Shown here: in pieces, positions 17,480 through 25,759 of the stretch
Layout of the letters: the number at the start of each line of letters is the position of its first letter
How positions within the stretch are numbered: position 1 is the first letter of the stretch
Origin: Algoriphagus oliviformis
GTDB lineage: Bacteria; Bacteroidota; Bacteroidia; Cytophagales; Cyclobacteriaceae
Length of the DNA stretch: 64,000 nt
Assembly: GCF_017254915.1 (NCBI RefSeq)
Contig: NZ_JAFKCT010000009.1
Coordinates: forward strand, 124,001-188,000
Direction: 5' to 3'
Notes under the pieces: generated by a model
Databases searched by the model: none
Told to the model about the DNA's origin: nothing
Seen by the model: the letters and a program-made list of their open reading frames with translations, nothing else
Translations under genes and position numbers: made by a program

Positions 17480-18133
17480 ATGATCACTCCATTGCCCTTT
17501 GATTCTGCGCTCTTTGGCTATTCCGTGGGGAAATGCGTAGTCGGGCAGGGGTGGACCGAAACCGGTTTTCTCATCGAAGCAAAAGGCTTTCAATTGGTTT
17601 ATCTCTTTTCAGATGCGCCAATCGAGCCGCTTTCTCCTAGGTTTTCACTGGTGGATACCAAGCTTATTTTCGAAAAAAAGCTTTGCGGCCTCAGTGAAAC
17701 CAAACCGGAAATCAGGGCTTACGTGGGCGGGGTGACGGACGGGCTCTTGGCTCTGGCCATGGAAAGCGGTATTTTTTCCAGATTCAAGACAGATCAGGGG
17801 TTTACTGAGGGGGAGTTTGAAAAGCTCTATGGGAAATGGATAGAAATGGCGCTGGAAAAAGAGGTGGTGTTCATGGGGCCGAAGGGGGAGGGCCTGGTGA
17901 GCGTTTCCGTGGAGGGGGCTCAGGGGAAAATTGGCCTTCTGGCAGTGGAGGCGGCGCACCGAGGACAGGGCTGGGGCAAAAGGCTCGTGCAGGCGGCCGA
18001 GTACTACGCCCACGAAAAGGGAGCCGATTGCCTGCTCATTCCCACACAGGAGGCAAACGTCCCCGCATGCAGTCTGTATCGAGCCATGGGGTACAGCAAA
18101 GCCCAGCGCCAATTTGTATACCATTACCGATAG
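17480..18133 (+). CDS. wecD: GNAT acetyltransferase, WecD/RffC-like
   Basis: 217 residues. N-terminal LPFDSALFGYSVGK, then FSRFKTDQGF…FEKLYGKW in the middle; these are the family marks of WecD, the dTDP-4-amino-4,6-dideoxy-D-galactose N-acetyltransferase. The C-terminal GNAT core has the acetyl-CoA loop RGQGWGKRL and a PACSLYRAMGY helix. The next gene is a WecE-like transaminase, the enzyme of the preceding step, which strengthens the call. Together they would give dTDP-Fuc4NAc for the polysaccharide. Heptad arrays lie on both sides. Confidence 0.75.
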   Translation: MITPLPFDSALFGYSVGKCVVGQGWTETGFLIEAKGFQLVYLFSDAPIEPLSPRFSLVDTKLIFEKKLCGLSETKPEIRAYVGGVTDGLLALAMESGIFSRFKTDQGFTEGEFEKLYGKWIEMALEKEVVFMGPKGEGLVSVSVEGAQGKIGLLAVEAAHRGQGWGKRLVQAAEYYAHEKGADCLLIPTQEANVPACSLYRAMGYSKAQRQFVYHYR

Positions 18134-18478
18134 GGGAGGTGTGAAATACGATCTCCGAAGTACGAAATACGGGGAAAAAAAGACCTCAGGGGGGCTTTTG
18201 CGATTTTAGCGTGCTTCATCCGGCACCGGGCATTCAGATAAGTACGATTTAGGAAATATGATTTACGATGTGTAGAGAACTTCTGGAGGCCTTTGCGATT
18301 TCAGCGTGCTTCATCCGACATCCAACATCCGACATCGGACATCTGACATCCGACATCGGTCATACAGTAAGTACGATTTACGAAGTACGAAATACGAGGA
18401 AAAAAGGACCTCAGGGGCTTTTGCGGTTTCAGCTTTCGAAATTCAGCCGTCAGCTTTTATACTTTAGCCCTCTCTATC
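18134..18478. repeat. Heptad-register array H7
   Basis: tacg words, a catccga/catcgga block, the ctcaggg phrase twice and the cagcttt block before element copy E. Confidence 0.8.
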
Positions 18479-18621
18479 GGTCTCCGTACTCCGGCAGGGT
18501 TTTAGGTGGTCTCGGGGGCTGTACTGCGCCGGAGGGAATGGGCTTTTGTCTGGCTTACCCGGGGTTTTGCCCTATCGGGCTTCACCCCGGGCTATTCACC
18601 TTTGACCCCTTCAGGGTCAGG
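18479..18621. repeat. GC-rich palindromic element, copy E
   Basis: Same structure as copies A to D, with a slightly shorter right end. Confidence 0.85.
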
Positions 18622-18851
18622 GGCATTCGGGAAATACGATCTCAGAAGTACGATTTACGAAGTACGATTTACGACGAGCAGAGAACCTCAGGGGCTTTTC
18701 CGGATTTCAGCTTTCGAAATTCAGCCTTCAGCTTTCAATTTTTAGCTTTCTACACCGGACATCCGACACCGGTCATCCGACATCCGACATCTGACATCTG
18801 ACATCCCACATCTGACATCCGACATCCCACATCCGAAATCCAAAATCCGCC
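18622..18851. repeat. Heptad-register array H8
   Basis: tacg words, the cagcttt block and a long gacatcc/gacatct run that ends directly at the GTG start of the transaminase gene. Confidence 0.85.
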
Positions 18852-20048
18852 GTGATCCCTTTTAACAAACCCTTTCAAACCGGACGGGAACTGGAGTACA
18901 TCCAAGACGCGATCCAACGGGGAAAAATCTCAGGCAACGGCCACTACACGCAAATGTGCCAGGCGTTTTTTGAACAACGCTATGGCTTTGTCAAATGCCT
19001 GATGACGACCTCCTGTACCGATGCCTTGGAGATGTCCGCGCTCCTGCTGGATATCCAACCGGGTGACGAGGTAATCGTTCCCTCCTTCGCCTTTGCGTCT
19101 GCAGCCAATGCCTTCGTGCTCCGGGGGGCGAAGATCGTGTTTGTGGACTCCAAAAAAGACCATCCCAACCTGGACGAAAGCCTCTTGGAAGAGCTCGTCA
19201 CCGCCAAGACCAAGGCCATAGTGGTCGTGCACTATGGAGGGGTAGCCTGCCAAATGGACGCCATCATGGCTATCGCCGAAAGGCATGGGCTTTTTGTGGT
19301 GGAGGATGCCGCCCAGGCGATAGACTCCTATTTCGAGGGCCGGGCACTGGGTAGCATCGGCCATCTGGGGGCGCTGAGCTTCCATGAAACCAAAAATATC
19401 CAATGCGGGGAAGGGGGGATGCTCCTGATCAACGATCCGGCCTTTGCCAAGAGGGCCGAGATCATCTGGGAAAAAGGAACCGATCGGGCGGCCTTTTTCC
19501 GTGGGGAAATCGACAAATATGGCTGGGTGGACATAGGGAGTTCATTCCTTCCCGCCGAACTCAATGCCGCCTACCTCTGGGCGCAGCTCGAAAATCTGGA
19601 TGCCGTCCAAGCGCTGAGAAAGGCGATCTGGGAAGACTACCGGGGTATCTTTGCCGACTCGACTTTTACGCCCCAGGTCCTCGGTTTCGCATACGCCGAC
19701 GCGGTCCGACTGCCAAATTCCCCCTCACCGGAGTTTCGGTTTTCTGATGGCCAGTCTGCCAACCACCACCTTTTCTACCTGGAGTTTTCCGATTTGGAAA
19801 GCCGTAGCTCCTACGCCGCCGCTTTGAGGGAACAAGGGATTTTGGCGGTTTTCCACTACCAAAGTCTCCACAAATCCTCATTGGCAGCAAGACTCTTTCC
19901 GGATCAGTTTCAAAGATGCCTGCCCAATTCCGACCGCTTCGCTGACTGCCTCCTCCGCTTGCCCCTGTTTTGCGAATTGCCGGAATTATCCAAAAATTGG
20001 AGTCCTATTTCGACAACCCATTTGACCCAAAACAAACAAGCGCGATGA
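18852..20048 (+). CDS. wecE: dTDP-4-amino-4,6-dideoxygalactose transaminase
   Basis: 398 residues from GTG 18852 (reads IPFNKPFQTGRELEYIQDA). DegT/DnrJ/EryC1/StrS fold. Many stretches match E. coli WecE as I know it: SCTDALEMSALLLDIQPGDE, RGAKIVFVD, VEDAAQ and SFHETKN with the PLP lysine at K181, then IGSS near 240. It makes dTDP-Fuc4N from the 4-keto sugar by glutamate-dependent transamination. The upstream WecD-like gene supplies the next step. RmlA and RmlB, needed for the precursor, are not in this window. No break or missing key residue seen. Confidence 0.9.
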   Translation: MIPFNKPFQTGRELEYIQDAIQRGKISGNGHYTQMCQAFFEQRYGFVKCLMTTSCTDALEMSALLLDIQPGDEVIVPSFAFASAANAFVLRGAKIVFVDSKKDHPNLDESLLEELVTAKTKAIVVVHYGGVACQMDAIMAIAERHGLFVVEDAAQAIDSYFEGRALGSIGHLGALSFHETKNIQCGEGGMLLINDPAFAKRAEIIWEKGTDRAAFFRGEIDKYGWVDIGSSFLPAELNAAYLWAQLENLDAVQALRKAIWEDYRGIFADSTFTPQVLGFAYADAVRLPNSPSPEFRFSDGQSANHHLFYLEFSDLESRSSYAAALREQGILAVFHYQSLHKSSLAARLFPDQFQRCLPNSDRFADCLLRLPLFCELPELSKNWSPISTTHLTQNKQAR

Positions 20049-20073
20049 AGACCTTGCTAACCTACCCTTTCCC

Positions 20074-20685
20074 ATGCTGATCGCCGGTGCGGGAGGACAC
20101 GCCCTGGAAGTCCTCGACCTATTGGTCTGCGCAGAGCCAGAGGCCAGTTTCGTTTTTTTGGACGAACTCAGCCGCAGAGCTCTGTTTCAGGAAAAATACC
20201 CCGTCATCCAGAGCCAAGAGGAGGTCCTAGAGGCCTTTCTGTCAGATCCCCGTTTTGTCCTTGGCACCGGCAAGCCCGCGGTCAGAAAGCGCCTGTACGA
20301 AAAGCTGCGTGGCCTGGAGGGACGCCATGTGGGACTCAGGGGCACGGGAAGCCTTATCAGCCCAAGTGCCCGTTGCGGCGAGGCGGATATCCTGAATTTC
20401 TGTTTTGTCGGGCCCAATACCCAAATCGGCCTCGGCTGTCTGATCAACACCGGCGCACAAATCCACCATGAGGTGATTCTAGGGGAGTTTTCCGAAGTGA
20501 ACCCCGGGGCGATCGTGCTGGGGGCTGCCCAGATCGGGAGCTTTTCCAGCATCGGCGCCAATGCCACTGTCCTGCCCAAAGTCAAGATCGGTGACCGGGT
20601 CACCGTTGGCGCGGGAGCCGTGGTCACCCAAGACCTGCCCGATGGGGCTACGGCTGTGGGCGTGCCTGCCCGGGTCATCAAATAA
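20074..20685 (+). CDS. NeuD/PglD-like sugar O/N-acyltransferase
   Basis: 203 residues. N-terminal Rossmann-like part with LIAGAGGHALEVLD, the signature of the NeuD/PglD family, then a left-handed β-helix of hexapeptide repeats from about residue 90 (VGPNTQIG, INTGAQIHH, VNPGAIVLGAAQIG, IGANATVLPKVKIGDRVTVGAGAVV). The catalytic His of the family is expected in the IHHEV segment. It probably acetylates an amino or hydroxyl group of a nucleotide sugar or glycan unit. 25 nt after the transaminase, so probably co-transcribed; a terminator follows. Confidence 0.85.
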   Translation: MLIAGAGGHALEVLDLLVCAEPEASFVFLDELSRRALFQEKYPVIQSQEEVLEAFLSDPRFVLGTGKPAVRKRLYEKLRGLEGRHVGLRGTGSLISPSARCGEADILNFCFVGPNTQIGLGCLINTGAQIHHEVILGEFSEVNPGAIVLGAAQIGSFSSIGANATVLPKVKIGDRVTVGAGAVVTQDLPDGATAVGVPARVIK

Positions 20686-20733
20686 TCCCTTTCCCTGGAT
20701 GGGGTTGGGAACCTAAAGTCGCCCACTATTTTG

Positions 20734-20763
20734 CCCCGGGCTCAGCCTCGGGGTATTTTTTTT
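20734..20763 (+). terminator. Terminator after the acyltransferase gene
   Basis: Stem CCCCG/CGGGG (20734-20738 with 20749-20753) extended inside by GGCT/AGCC, followed by TATTTTTTTT. It ends the wecE-neuD unit, and the following gene is on the other strand. Confidence 0.8.
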
Positions 20764-20839
20764 GCTTTCGGGCTCTGCCTGCTTGGCCTCTGTACCGGGA
20801 GCATCCCCCGCTCTTTCTCCCGCCGGACAGCGCCAATCC

Positions 20840-22027
20840 CTACTTTTTCGTCACCGGCTGGATCCAGGCTTCCTCCATGTCTCCGGGTCTATAGGGGTTT
20901 TCCTTGGACTTGGAGGAGGTGACCTTGGCGCGGACGTAGAGCTCTGTCCCGTCGAGGAGATAGCTGCCCTTCGTGCCTTGGATCTCCTGCAGCAGGACTC
21001 CTGCCTCATCGGGATTGGATTTTTTGGTTCCAAAAAAGCGGATGGTGTAGCTGACTCCCGCTTCGGGCCGTATCGAGAGGCTCAGCTTTTCCCCATCAAA
21101 AGCCAGTTCCTCGAGCAAAACCCCGGTGCTCGCATAAAAGTCCCCAGCCTCCATCGCCTCGATCAGGTCCTCTGGGCTGAGGGATTTGGCGCGAACTTCC
21201 ACCCAGCCTCGGCCGGGGTTGCTTTGTTTTTCCCCAAACACATGGTAATGGTGCGCATCGTCCACTGCCAGGCCATACAGCAGGGGCTTGGCGGACAGGA
21301 GGTAGGACACCTGTACCCGATCCCAGAGCGCTTCCATGCTCGGCCGGAGGCTGTCTCCATAGTTGTGGACCTCCGGATGTCCATTGTACACCTCAAAAAA
21401 GCGCTCCCCGCTCAGGGCCATCATGTCCTCCGGGGTGATGGCCCAGATGAAGTTGGGGTGGTTGATATGCAAAAACATGGGGTGCCCCGTCTCATCCCGT
21501 TGCTTTTTGACCAAGTCCAGATTGCGCTGCAGCACTTCGGAAACGGAATTGCCCGTCGCCGGCTCGATGTACTGCTGGATATTGGTCACGTTCATGTGCA
21601 GGGGTTTTTGCTCAAAGCTGGCGGAGAGCTCCTCCGAGGGGATGATCAAAAACTTCCCCTTTTCCTCAAAGAGGGGGCGGTATTCCCCCAAGGTCTTGAG
21701 GCGTACCTGGACTCTTCCCGCAGAGTCCGTGCGCTGCTCCACCCAGTCTTCCCCGTATTTTTCGAGGTAGTTTTCCAGGGCCTGCTCATGCATGGGGGAT
21801 TTTGGAAGCTGCTTCCACCGTTCCCCCACCTGCAGGGTGTTGTGGTCGGAGAGCACGGCAAAGTCATAGCCCTGGGTCTTGTACCAGTCCATGATCATCT
21901 CGGGATAGTTGTCCCCGTCGCTCCAGTAGGAGTGGGTGTGGAGGTTCCCCTTGTACCATTCCCTGGAGGAGGAGCAGGAAAAAAGGCAGGTCAGGGCGAG
22001 GCAAAGGAGGTAAAAGATAGGTTTCAT
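20840..22027 (-). CDS. PHP-domain lipoprotein, metal-dependent phosphoesterase-like
   Basis: 395 residues when started at ATG 22027, giving a clean lipoprotein signal (KPIFYLLCLALTCLFSC, lipobox LFSC). Longer upstream readings have no signal at the N-terminus. After the signal come GNLHTHSYWSDGD and FAVLSDHNTL, the first two metal-binding motifs of PHP phosphoesterases, then HINHPNF and the late DDAHHYH motif. The C-terminal part (about 300-395) is β-rich. It would act in the periplasm or at the surface; the substrate is unknown. It interrupts the plus-strand polysaccharide genes and may not belong to the pathway. Confidence 0.82.
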   Translation of the reverse strand: MKPIFYLLCLALTCLFSCSSSREWYKGNLHTHSYWSDGDNYPEMIMDWYKTQGYDFAVLSDHNTLQVGERWKQLPKSPMHEQALENYLEKYGEDWVEQRTDSAGRVQVRLKTLGEYRPLFEEKGKFLIIPSEELSASFEQKPLHMNVTNIQQYIEPATGNSVSEVLQRNLDLVKKQRDETGHPMFLHINHPNFIWAITPEDMMALSGERFFEVYNGHPEVHNYGDSLRPSMEALWDRVQVSYLLSAKPLLYGLAVDDAHHYHVFGEKQSNPGRGWVEVRAKSLSPEDLIEAMEAGDFYASTGVLLEELAFDGEKLSLSIRPEAGVSYTIRFFGTKKSNPDEAGVLLQEIQGTKGSYLLDGTELYVRAKVTSSKSKENPYRPGDMEEAWIQPVTKK

Positions 22028-22169
22028 AGCGAAGGGTTTGGAAAAAGCCGGCTGCCTTCTGGGGCAAAAGCTCCGGCCACGTGCTGGGAATTTAGGGAAA
22101 TCTGCCCGCAAAGGCCTTAGCATACCCTTACCCAACTGGGAAATAATGCCTGGAAATCAATTTTCCGCC

Positions 22170-22247
22170 CTCCCTCCCCGGTTGGTGTCTTCACCAAGCG
22201 GAAATATCCCTTCCGCCCCGGTTTGTGTCCCCACAAACCGGAAGTAC
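22170..22247. repeat. RAYT-type hairpins, distant copies
   Basis: GGTTGGTGTCTTCACCAAGC and, 40 nt on, GGTTTGTGTCCCCACAAACC, each followed by GGAA. The second recurs near 22599-22618, also followed by TACCAAACCAGCTA. They share the tip of the hairpins around the RAYT gene at 39440 but with other stem bases. Confidence 0.7.
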
Positions 22248-22269
22248 CAAACCAGCTAACAGTTAAGAA

Positions 22270-22720
22270 AGATTGGTTGAGATTGCTTCACTGCGTTCGC
22301 AATGACGACTTTCCCGTCACTGCGAGGTACGAAGCAGTCTAGTCTCTTCTGGTCAACGTGAGATTGCTTCGTCGTACCTCCTCGCAATGACGAATCCGGG
22401 CCGTCACTGCTCCTTCCCGTCACTGGGCCTTCCCGCCGTCACTGCGAGGCACGAAGCAGTCTTTACTCACTACAAATCTTTTAGATTGCTTCGTCGTACC
22501 TCCTCGCAATGACGAATCTCGACCGTCACCGCTCCTTCCCGTCACTGCGCCTGTCCGCCGTGGCGGGAGGTACGAAGCAGTCTAGCCTCTCCGCCCCGGT
22601 TTGTGTCCCCACAAACCGGAAATACCAAACCAGCTACTAGTTGGGAAAGATTGGCTGAGATTGCTTCGTCGTGCCTCCTCGCAAAGACGAATCCCGACCG
22701 TCACTGCGCCTGCCTCCTGC
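22270..22720. repeat. GAGATTGCTTCG/CGCAATGACG palindromic repeats
   Basis: Repeated units with GATTGCTTCGTCGTACCTCC followed by TCGCAATGACGA, and inverted parts GTCACTGCGAGG…ACGAAGCAGTCT. The units form long hairpins. Repeats of this sequence type are known from many unrelated bacteria and are non-coding. Confidence 0.75.
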
Positions 22721-22807
22721 TTGGACAAAGTCCTATTCCCTTGCAAATCAGCGCCTATGCCGCCCATCCGCCAAATCAGCGCCCCAGTCTCTTGCAAATC
22801 CCAAATG

Positions 22808-22832
22808 ACCGAGTAATTTTATTACTCAGTCG
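22808..22832. repeat. 25-bp inverted repeat, copy 2 (pair at 11522)
   Basis: ACC, then GAGTAA-TTTTA-TTACTC, then AGTCG. It differs from the copy at 11522-11546 at two of 25 positions. Confidence 0.6.
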
Positions 22833-23508
22833 CCATTGGGCTGGTCCGCCTGTGGGAAGTGAGGTATCAACAAAGGCAAGCTTGCCTGGACCAGCCACGG
22901 ATTCGTTCCTCGCGATTGTCCCGAGCGATTCGGGACTGACAAGCCTCTGAAAGCCATTGCGATTGGCTGCTGTAGCGGAAAGCAAGCTTTCCGGAAATCC
23001 CCGATTCTGCTAAGTTTCCCTCCAAAACGATGGGACTGAAAGGGCGAAGCTGTGGAAGTAGGGAGATGGAAGCGTGGAAGACGGGAGGTATGGAAGTTGG
23101 GAAGTGGGGAGCCTGGAGGTAGGGAAGTCGACCAAAGTAAAGCGATTTTTAACTAGAAGGAGTGGCGCTGCAGTTCAAATTGCCTCAGAAATTTGAGTCA
23201 GACTTTTGACTGTCGGTTTACAAACGGGTTTTGCTATACCAATGAAATATGAAGGGCTCGTGATGTTGGAGTTTTTTCCAGATTTATTTGGATCTAGTTT
23301 TACTTACTAGTGAATAAATCAATTATTTTGCCCTTATTTATTGAATTAGTGAGGTCATACTGTTAGAAAAAAGATCTGAATACTGTCGTATCTCGAGATA
23401 TGTAGTGAATAGTTTTGTTCGGAAACATACACCATATTTTTTATATAATACTAATTTGTGGAATTGGTTTTTATAGCTTTTTATATTTTTTAGTCTTTAA
23501 AAATTAAT

Positions 23509-24393
23509 ATGATATCGATAATTGTCTGTTCAGTTGATAATTTGCTATTTGAGCGATTTTCTCAATCAGTTAGTGATACTATTGGAGTTCCCTACGAAGT
23601 GTTGAGTTTTGATAATAGAATTGATCGACTATCGATTGCAACGGTATATAATAATGCGGCCAAGGCAGCTGTCTTTAAAATTTTGGTCTTTGTTCATGAA
23701 GATGTTGTTTTTCATACTATAAATTGGGGTAAGAAGCTGGTGAGCTATTTTGCCCATTTGGACAGGCCGGGCGTGTTGGGTGTAGCAGGATCTTCTTACT
23801 TGCCCATTTCACCTTCTGATTGGTGGCTATGCGATCCGAATTACCTCCATGCCAATTTTATTTCCAATAAAAAAAATGGAAGAATGGGCGAGGGATATCT
23901 TAAAAAATGGGGAGAGCAGATGGCTCAGCCTGTATTTGCGCTGGATGGTATGTTTCTGGCAATGAAAAAGTCTGTTTGGAAAGATTTTCATTTTAACGAA
24001 GATCTTTATGGATTTCAGGGTTATGATACGTCCATCTGTTACCGTGTTTCCCAGAAATATCAGAATTATTTTATCCCCGGGATACTTATGGAGCATTTCT
24101 CCAAGGGATGTCCCAATTCTATTTGGCTTATAAATACGGTCAAAGCCAATGAGTCCATTGCGCAATTCCTAAAAAAAATAAGAAAGGACCAAAAGCTGGA
24201 TAGGAATCTTGAAGTGAAGGCCTACCATTTGTTTCTAAATCAACTTGCTAAGTATTCAAATCGCTGGATTTTCAATTTTCGGTATTCCTTTATTTATGGA
24301 TGGGAAATTACTAAATGTTTTTTTTCCTTTCGAACAATATACCTTTGGCTTGTATTTCAGGTCTTATACTTTACTAAGATTATAAAAAAATGA
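23509..24393 (+). CDS. StrF-like (GT2-related) glycosyltransferase
   Basis: 294 residues, first gene of the AT-rich island. ISIIVCSVDN at the start, YNNAAKAAVFKILVFVHEDVVF (HED in the place of the DxD motif) and FALDGMFLAMKKSVW match the family of putative glycosyltransferases named after StrF. GYDTSICYR and HFSKG follow in the usual order. The family is thought to use nucleotide sugars; the substrate is unknown. The end overlaps the next start by 4 nt (ATGA), beginning a chain of tightly coupled genes up to 38.3 kb. Confidence 0.75.
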   Translation: MISIIVCSVDNLLFERFSQSVSDTIGVPYEVLSFDNRIDRLSIATVYNNAAKAAVFKILVFVHEDVVFHTINWGKKLVSYFAHLDRPGVLGVAGSSYLPISPSDWWLCDPNYLHANFISNKKNGRMGEGYLKKWGEQMAQPVFALDGMFLAMKKSVWKDFHFNEDLYGFQGYDTSICYRVSQKYQNYFIPGILMEHFSKGCPNSIWLINTVKANESIAQFLKKIRKDQKLDRNLEVKAYHLFLNQLAKYSNRWIFNFRYSFIYGWEITKCFFSFRTIYLWLVFQVLYFTKIIKK

Positions 24394-25031
24394 AAGGGTT
24401 GCTTCGCAGGTTTCTTTACCCACAAAAGACCTATTCCCTAAAAGAAATCCATGAGGGTCACTACAAGATGGAATATAGGGGAGTAGCCTGCCAAAAATGC
24501 CCATTTGACTATGTACTCTATCAGATGATTATTCACGAGGTCAATCCGGACCTGATTATCGAGATTGGCACCAATAAAGGTGGTAGTACCTTGTATTTGG
24601 CGGATTTGTTGGAAATCAATGGTAATGGAATAATACATTCCATCGATATATCGGATAATTGTTCCCCATTGGTCAAGAACCACCCCAGAATCAGCCTTTT
24701 CCACCAAGGTTGGGAGCAATATGATCGGACTTTGGCAGCCGGTTTTGAGCGGGTATTGGTTATTGAGGACAGTTCTCATACCTATCAAAATACTTTGGAT
24801 GTGATGAGTAGGTTTAAGGACTTGGTGAGCGTAGATTCTTATTTGATTGTGGAGGATGGGATCGTTGAAGATTTGGGTTGGGGCAAAAGCTATCAAGGTG
24901 GTCCGGTCAAAGCCATCAAAGAGTTTATGCAGACTAATAGCAATTTTGTTGTGGACCTCCGTTGGGAGAATTTTTTTGGGAAGAGAGCAACATTTAATAC
25001 TAGCGGTTTTTTGAAAAAATCTCAATTATGA
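24390..25031 (+). CDS. CmcI-family (cephalosporin hydroxylase-like) methyltransferase
   Basis: 213 residues. LIIEIGTNKGGSTLYLADLLE (about 53-73) is the SAM-binding motif I region; SIDISD is motif II, and VIEDSSHTYQNTLDVM is typical of the CmcI group. Despite the name, many members lie in polysaccharide loci and are probable sugar or lipid methyltransferases. The target here is unknown. ATGA overlaps at both ends (24390, 25028). Probably cytoplasmic. Confidence 0.78.
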   Translation: MKGLLRRFLYPQKTYSLKEIHEGHYKMEYRGVACQKCPFDYVLYQMIIHEVNPDLIIEIGTNKGGSTLYLADLLEINGNGIIHSIDISDNCSPLVKNHPRISLFHQGWEQYDRTLAAGFERVLVIEDSSHTYQNTLDVMSRFKDLVSVDSYLIVEDGIVEDLGWGKSYQGGPVKAIKEFMQTNSNFVVDLRWENFFGKRATFNTSGFLKKSQL

Positions 25032-25759
25032 ATTTAAGAAGGAGGATCTATTCTAAAATATTGGAATATTCTTATAAAATGCAATCCTTATATGATAAGG
25101 ATTTTATTTCCATTTGTCATAGTGATCCTTCGATTAACCATCTTAATTGGAAATTTTTTATTTTAGATAATTTCGATAGGCCTGGGTTGAAAGTTCTAGA
25201 GGTAGGAAGTCGAGAGGTTACTGGGAAGTCTTTCTTTAAAGACAGGTTTAAACAGGCGAATTATGTCGGATTTGATTTTTATCCTGGGGTTAATGTAGAT
25301 GTCGTTGGTGATGTGCATAAGCTCGTTTCATATTTTGAAAATGAGAAATTCGATTTGATATTTTCTTCAGCTTGCTTCGAGCACTTTGCTATGCCATGGG
25401 TAGCTTCTAAACAAATTATTCAATTACTAAATGTTGGGGGAAGGGTATTTGTGGAGACACATTTTTCTTTTGGATTGCATGAGCTCCCATGGAATTTTTT
25501 TCAGTTTAGTCATTTTGGTTTGGAGGTACTGTTTCCGCCAGTATTTGGGATTAAAAAAATTGATTCTGGGGTATCGAATCCAATCGTTGGAAGGTTTTCA
25601 AAATTTGCATCGCCATACCTAAGGTATAAAAAGGTTAAAAATTTATTTTGTCACAGCTATTTTTTTGGAGAGAAAGTAGAAGATGTGAAAGAGTTAAATT
25701 ATTCTGATATCGATCTTTCAAAATTGTTGACAGACTCTGTATATCCTGTTCCAAAGTGA
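25028..25759 (+). CDS. Class I SAM-dependent methyltransferase
   Basis: 243 residues. VLEVGSREVTGKSFFKDRF is motif I, YVGFDFYPGVNVDVVGDVH is motif II, and FDLIFSSACFEHFAMPWVASKQIIQLLNVGGRVFVET carries motifs post-I to III as in the type-11 methyltransferase fold. The target is probably a sugar of the nascent glycan. Its TGA overlaps the GTG start of the next gene. Confidence 0.8.
   Translation: MNLRRRIYSKILEYSYKMQSLYDKDFISICHSDPSINHLNWKFFILDNFDRPGLKVLEVGSREVTGKSFFKDRFKQANYVGFDFYPGVNVDVVGDVHKLVSYFENEKFDLIFSSACFEHFAMPWVASKQIIQLLNVGGRVFVETHFSFGLHELPWNFFQFSHFGLEVLFPPVFGIKKIDSGVSNPIVGRFSKFASPYLRYKKVKNLFCHSYFFGEKVEDVKELNYSDIDLSKLLTDSVYPVPK

Larger units (their letters stand above)
22028..23508. 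other. Long non-coding interval packed with palindromic repeats
   Basis: No gene supported. From left to right: hairpins of the GTGTCCCCAC family (22170-22247, 22594-22630), two or more copies of the widespread GAGATTGCTTCG…CGCAATGACG palindrome (22270-22720), the 25-bp repeat at 22808, a 9-bp inverted repeat GGCTGGTCC/GGACCAGCC (22839-22847 and 22888-22896), a hairpin GTCCCGA/TTCGGGAC (22918-22936), a purine-rich quasi-heptad stretch (23045-23130), and then a sharp change to AT-rich DNA at about 23150-23280 leading into the next gene. Confidence 0.7.

Noticed and set aside
20840..22135. Longer N-terminus for the PHP lipoprotein
   Set aside because: It would place about 36 polar/basic residues before the signal peptide; ATG 22027 gives a clean lipoprotein signal.
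22594..22816. Short open frames in the repeats before the AT-rich island
   Set aside because: They run through GATTGCTTCG and GTGTCCCCAC hairpins and have no protein-like features.
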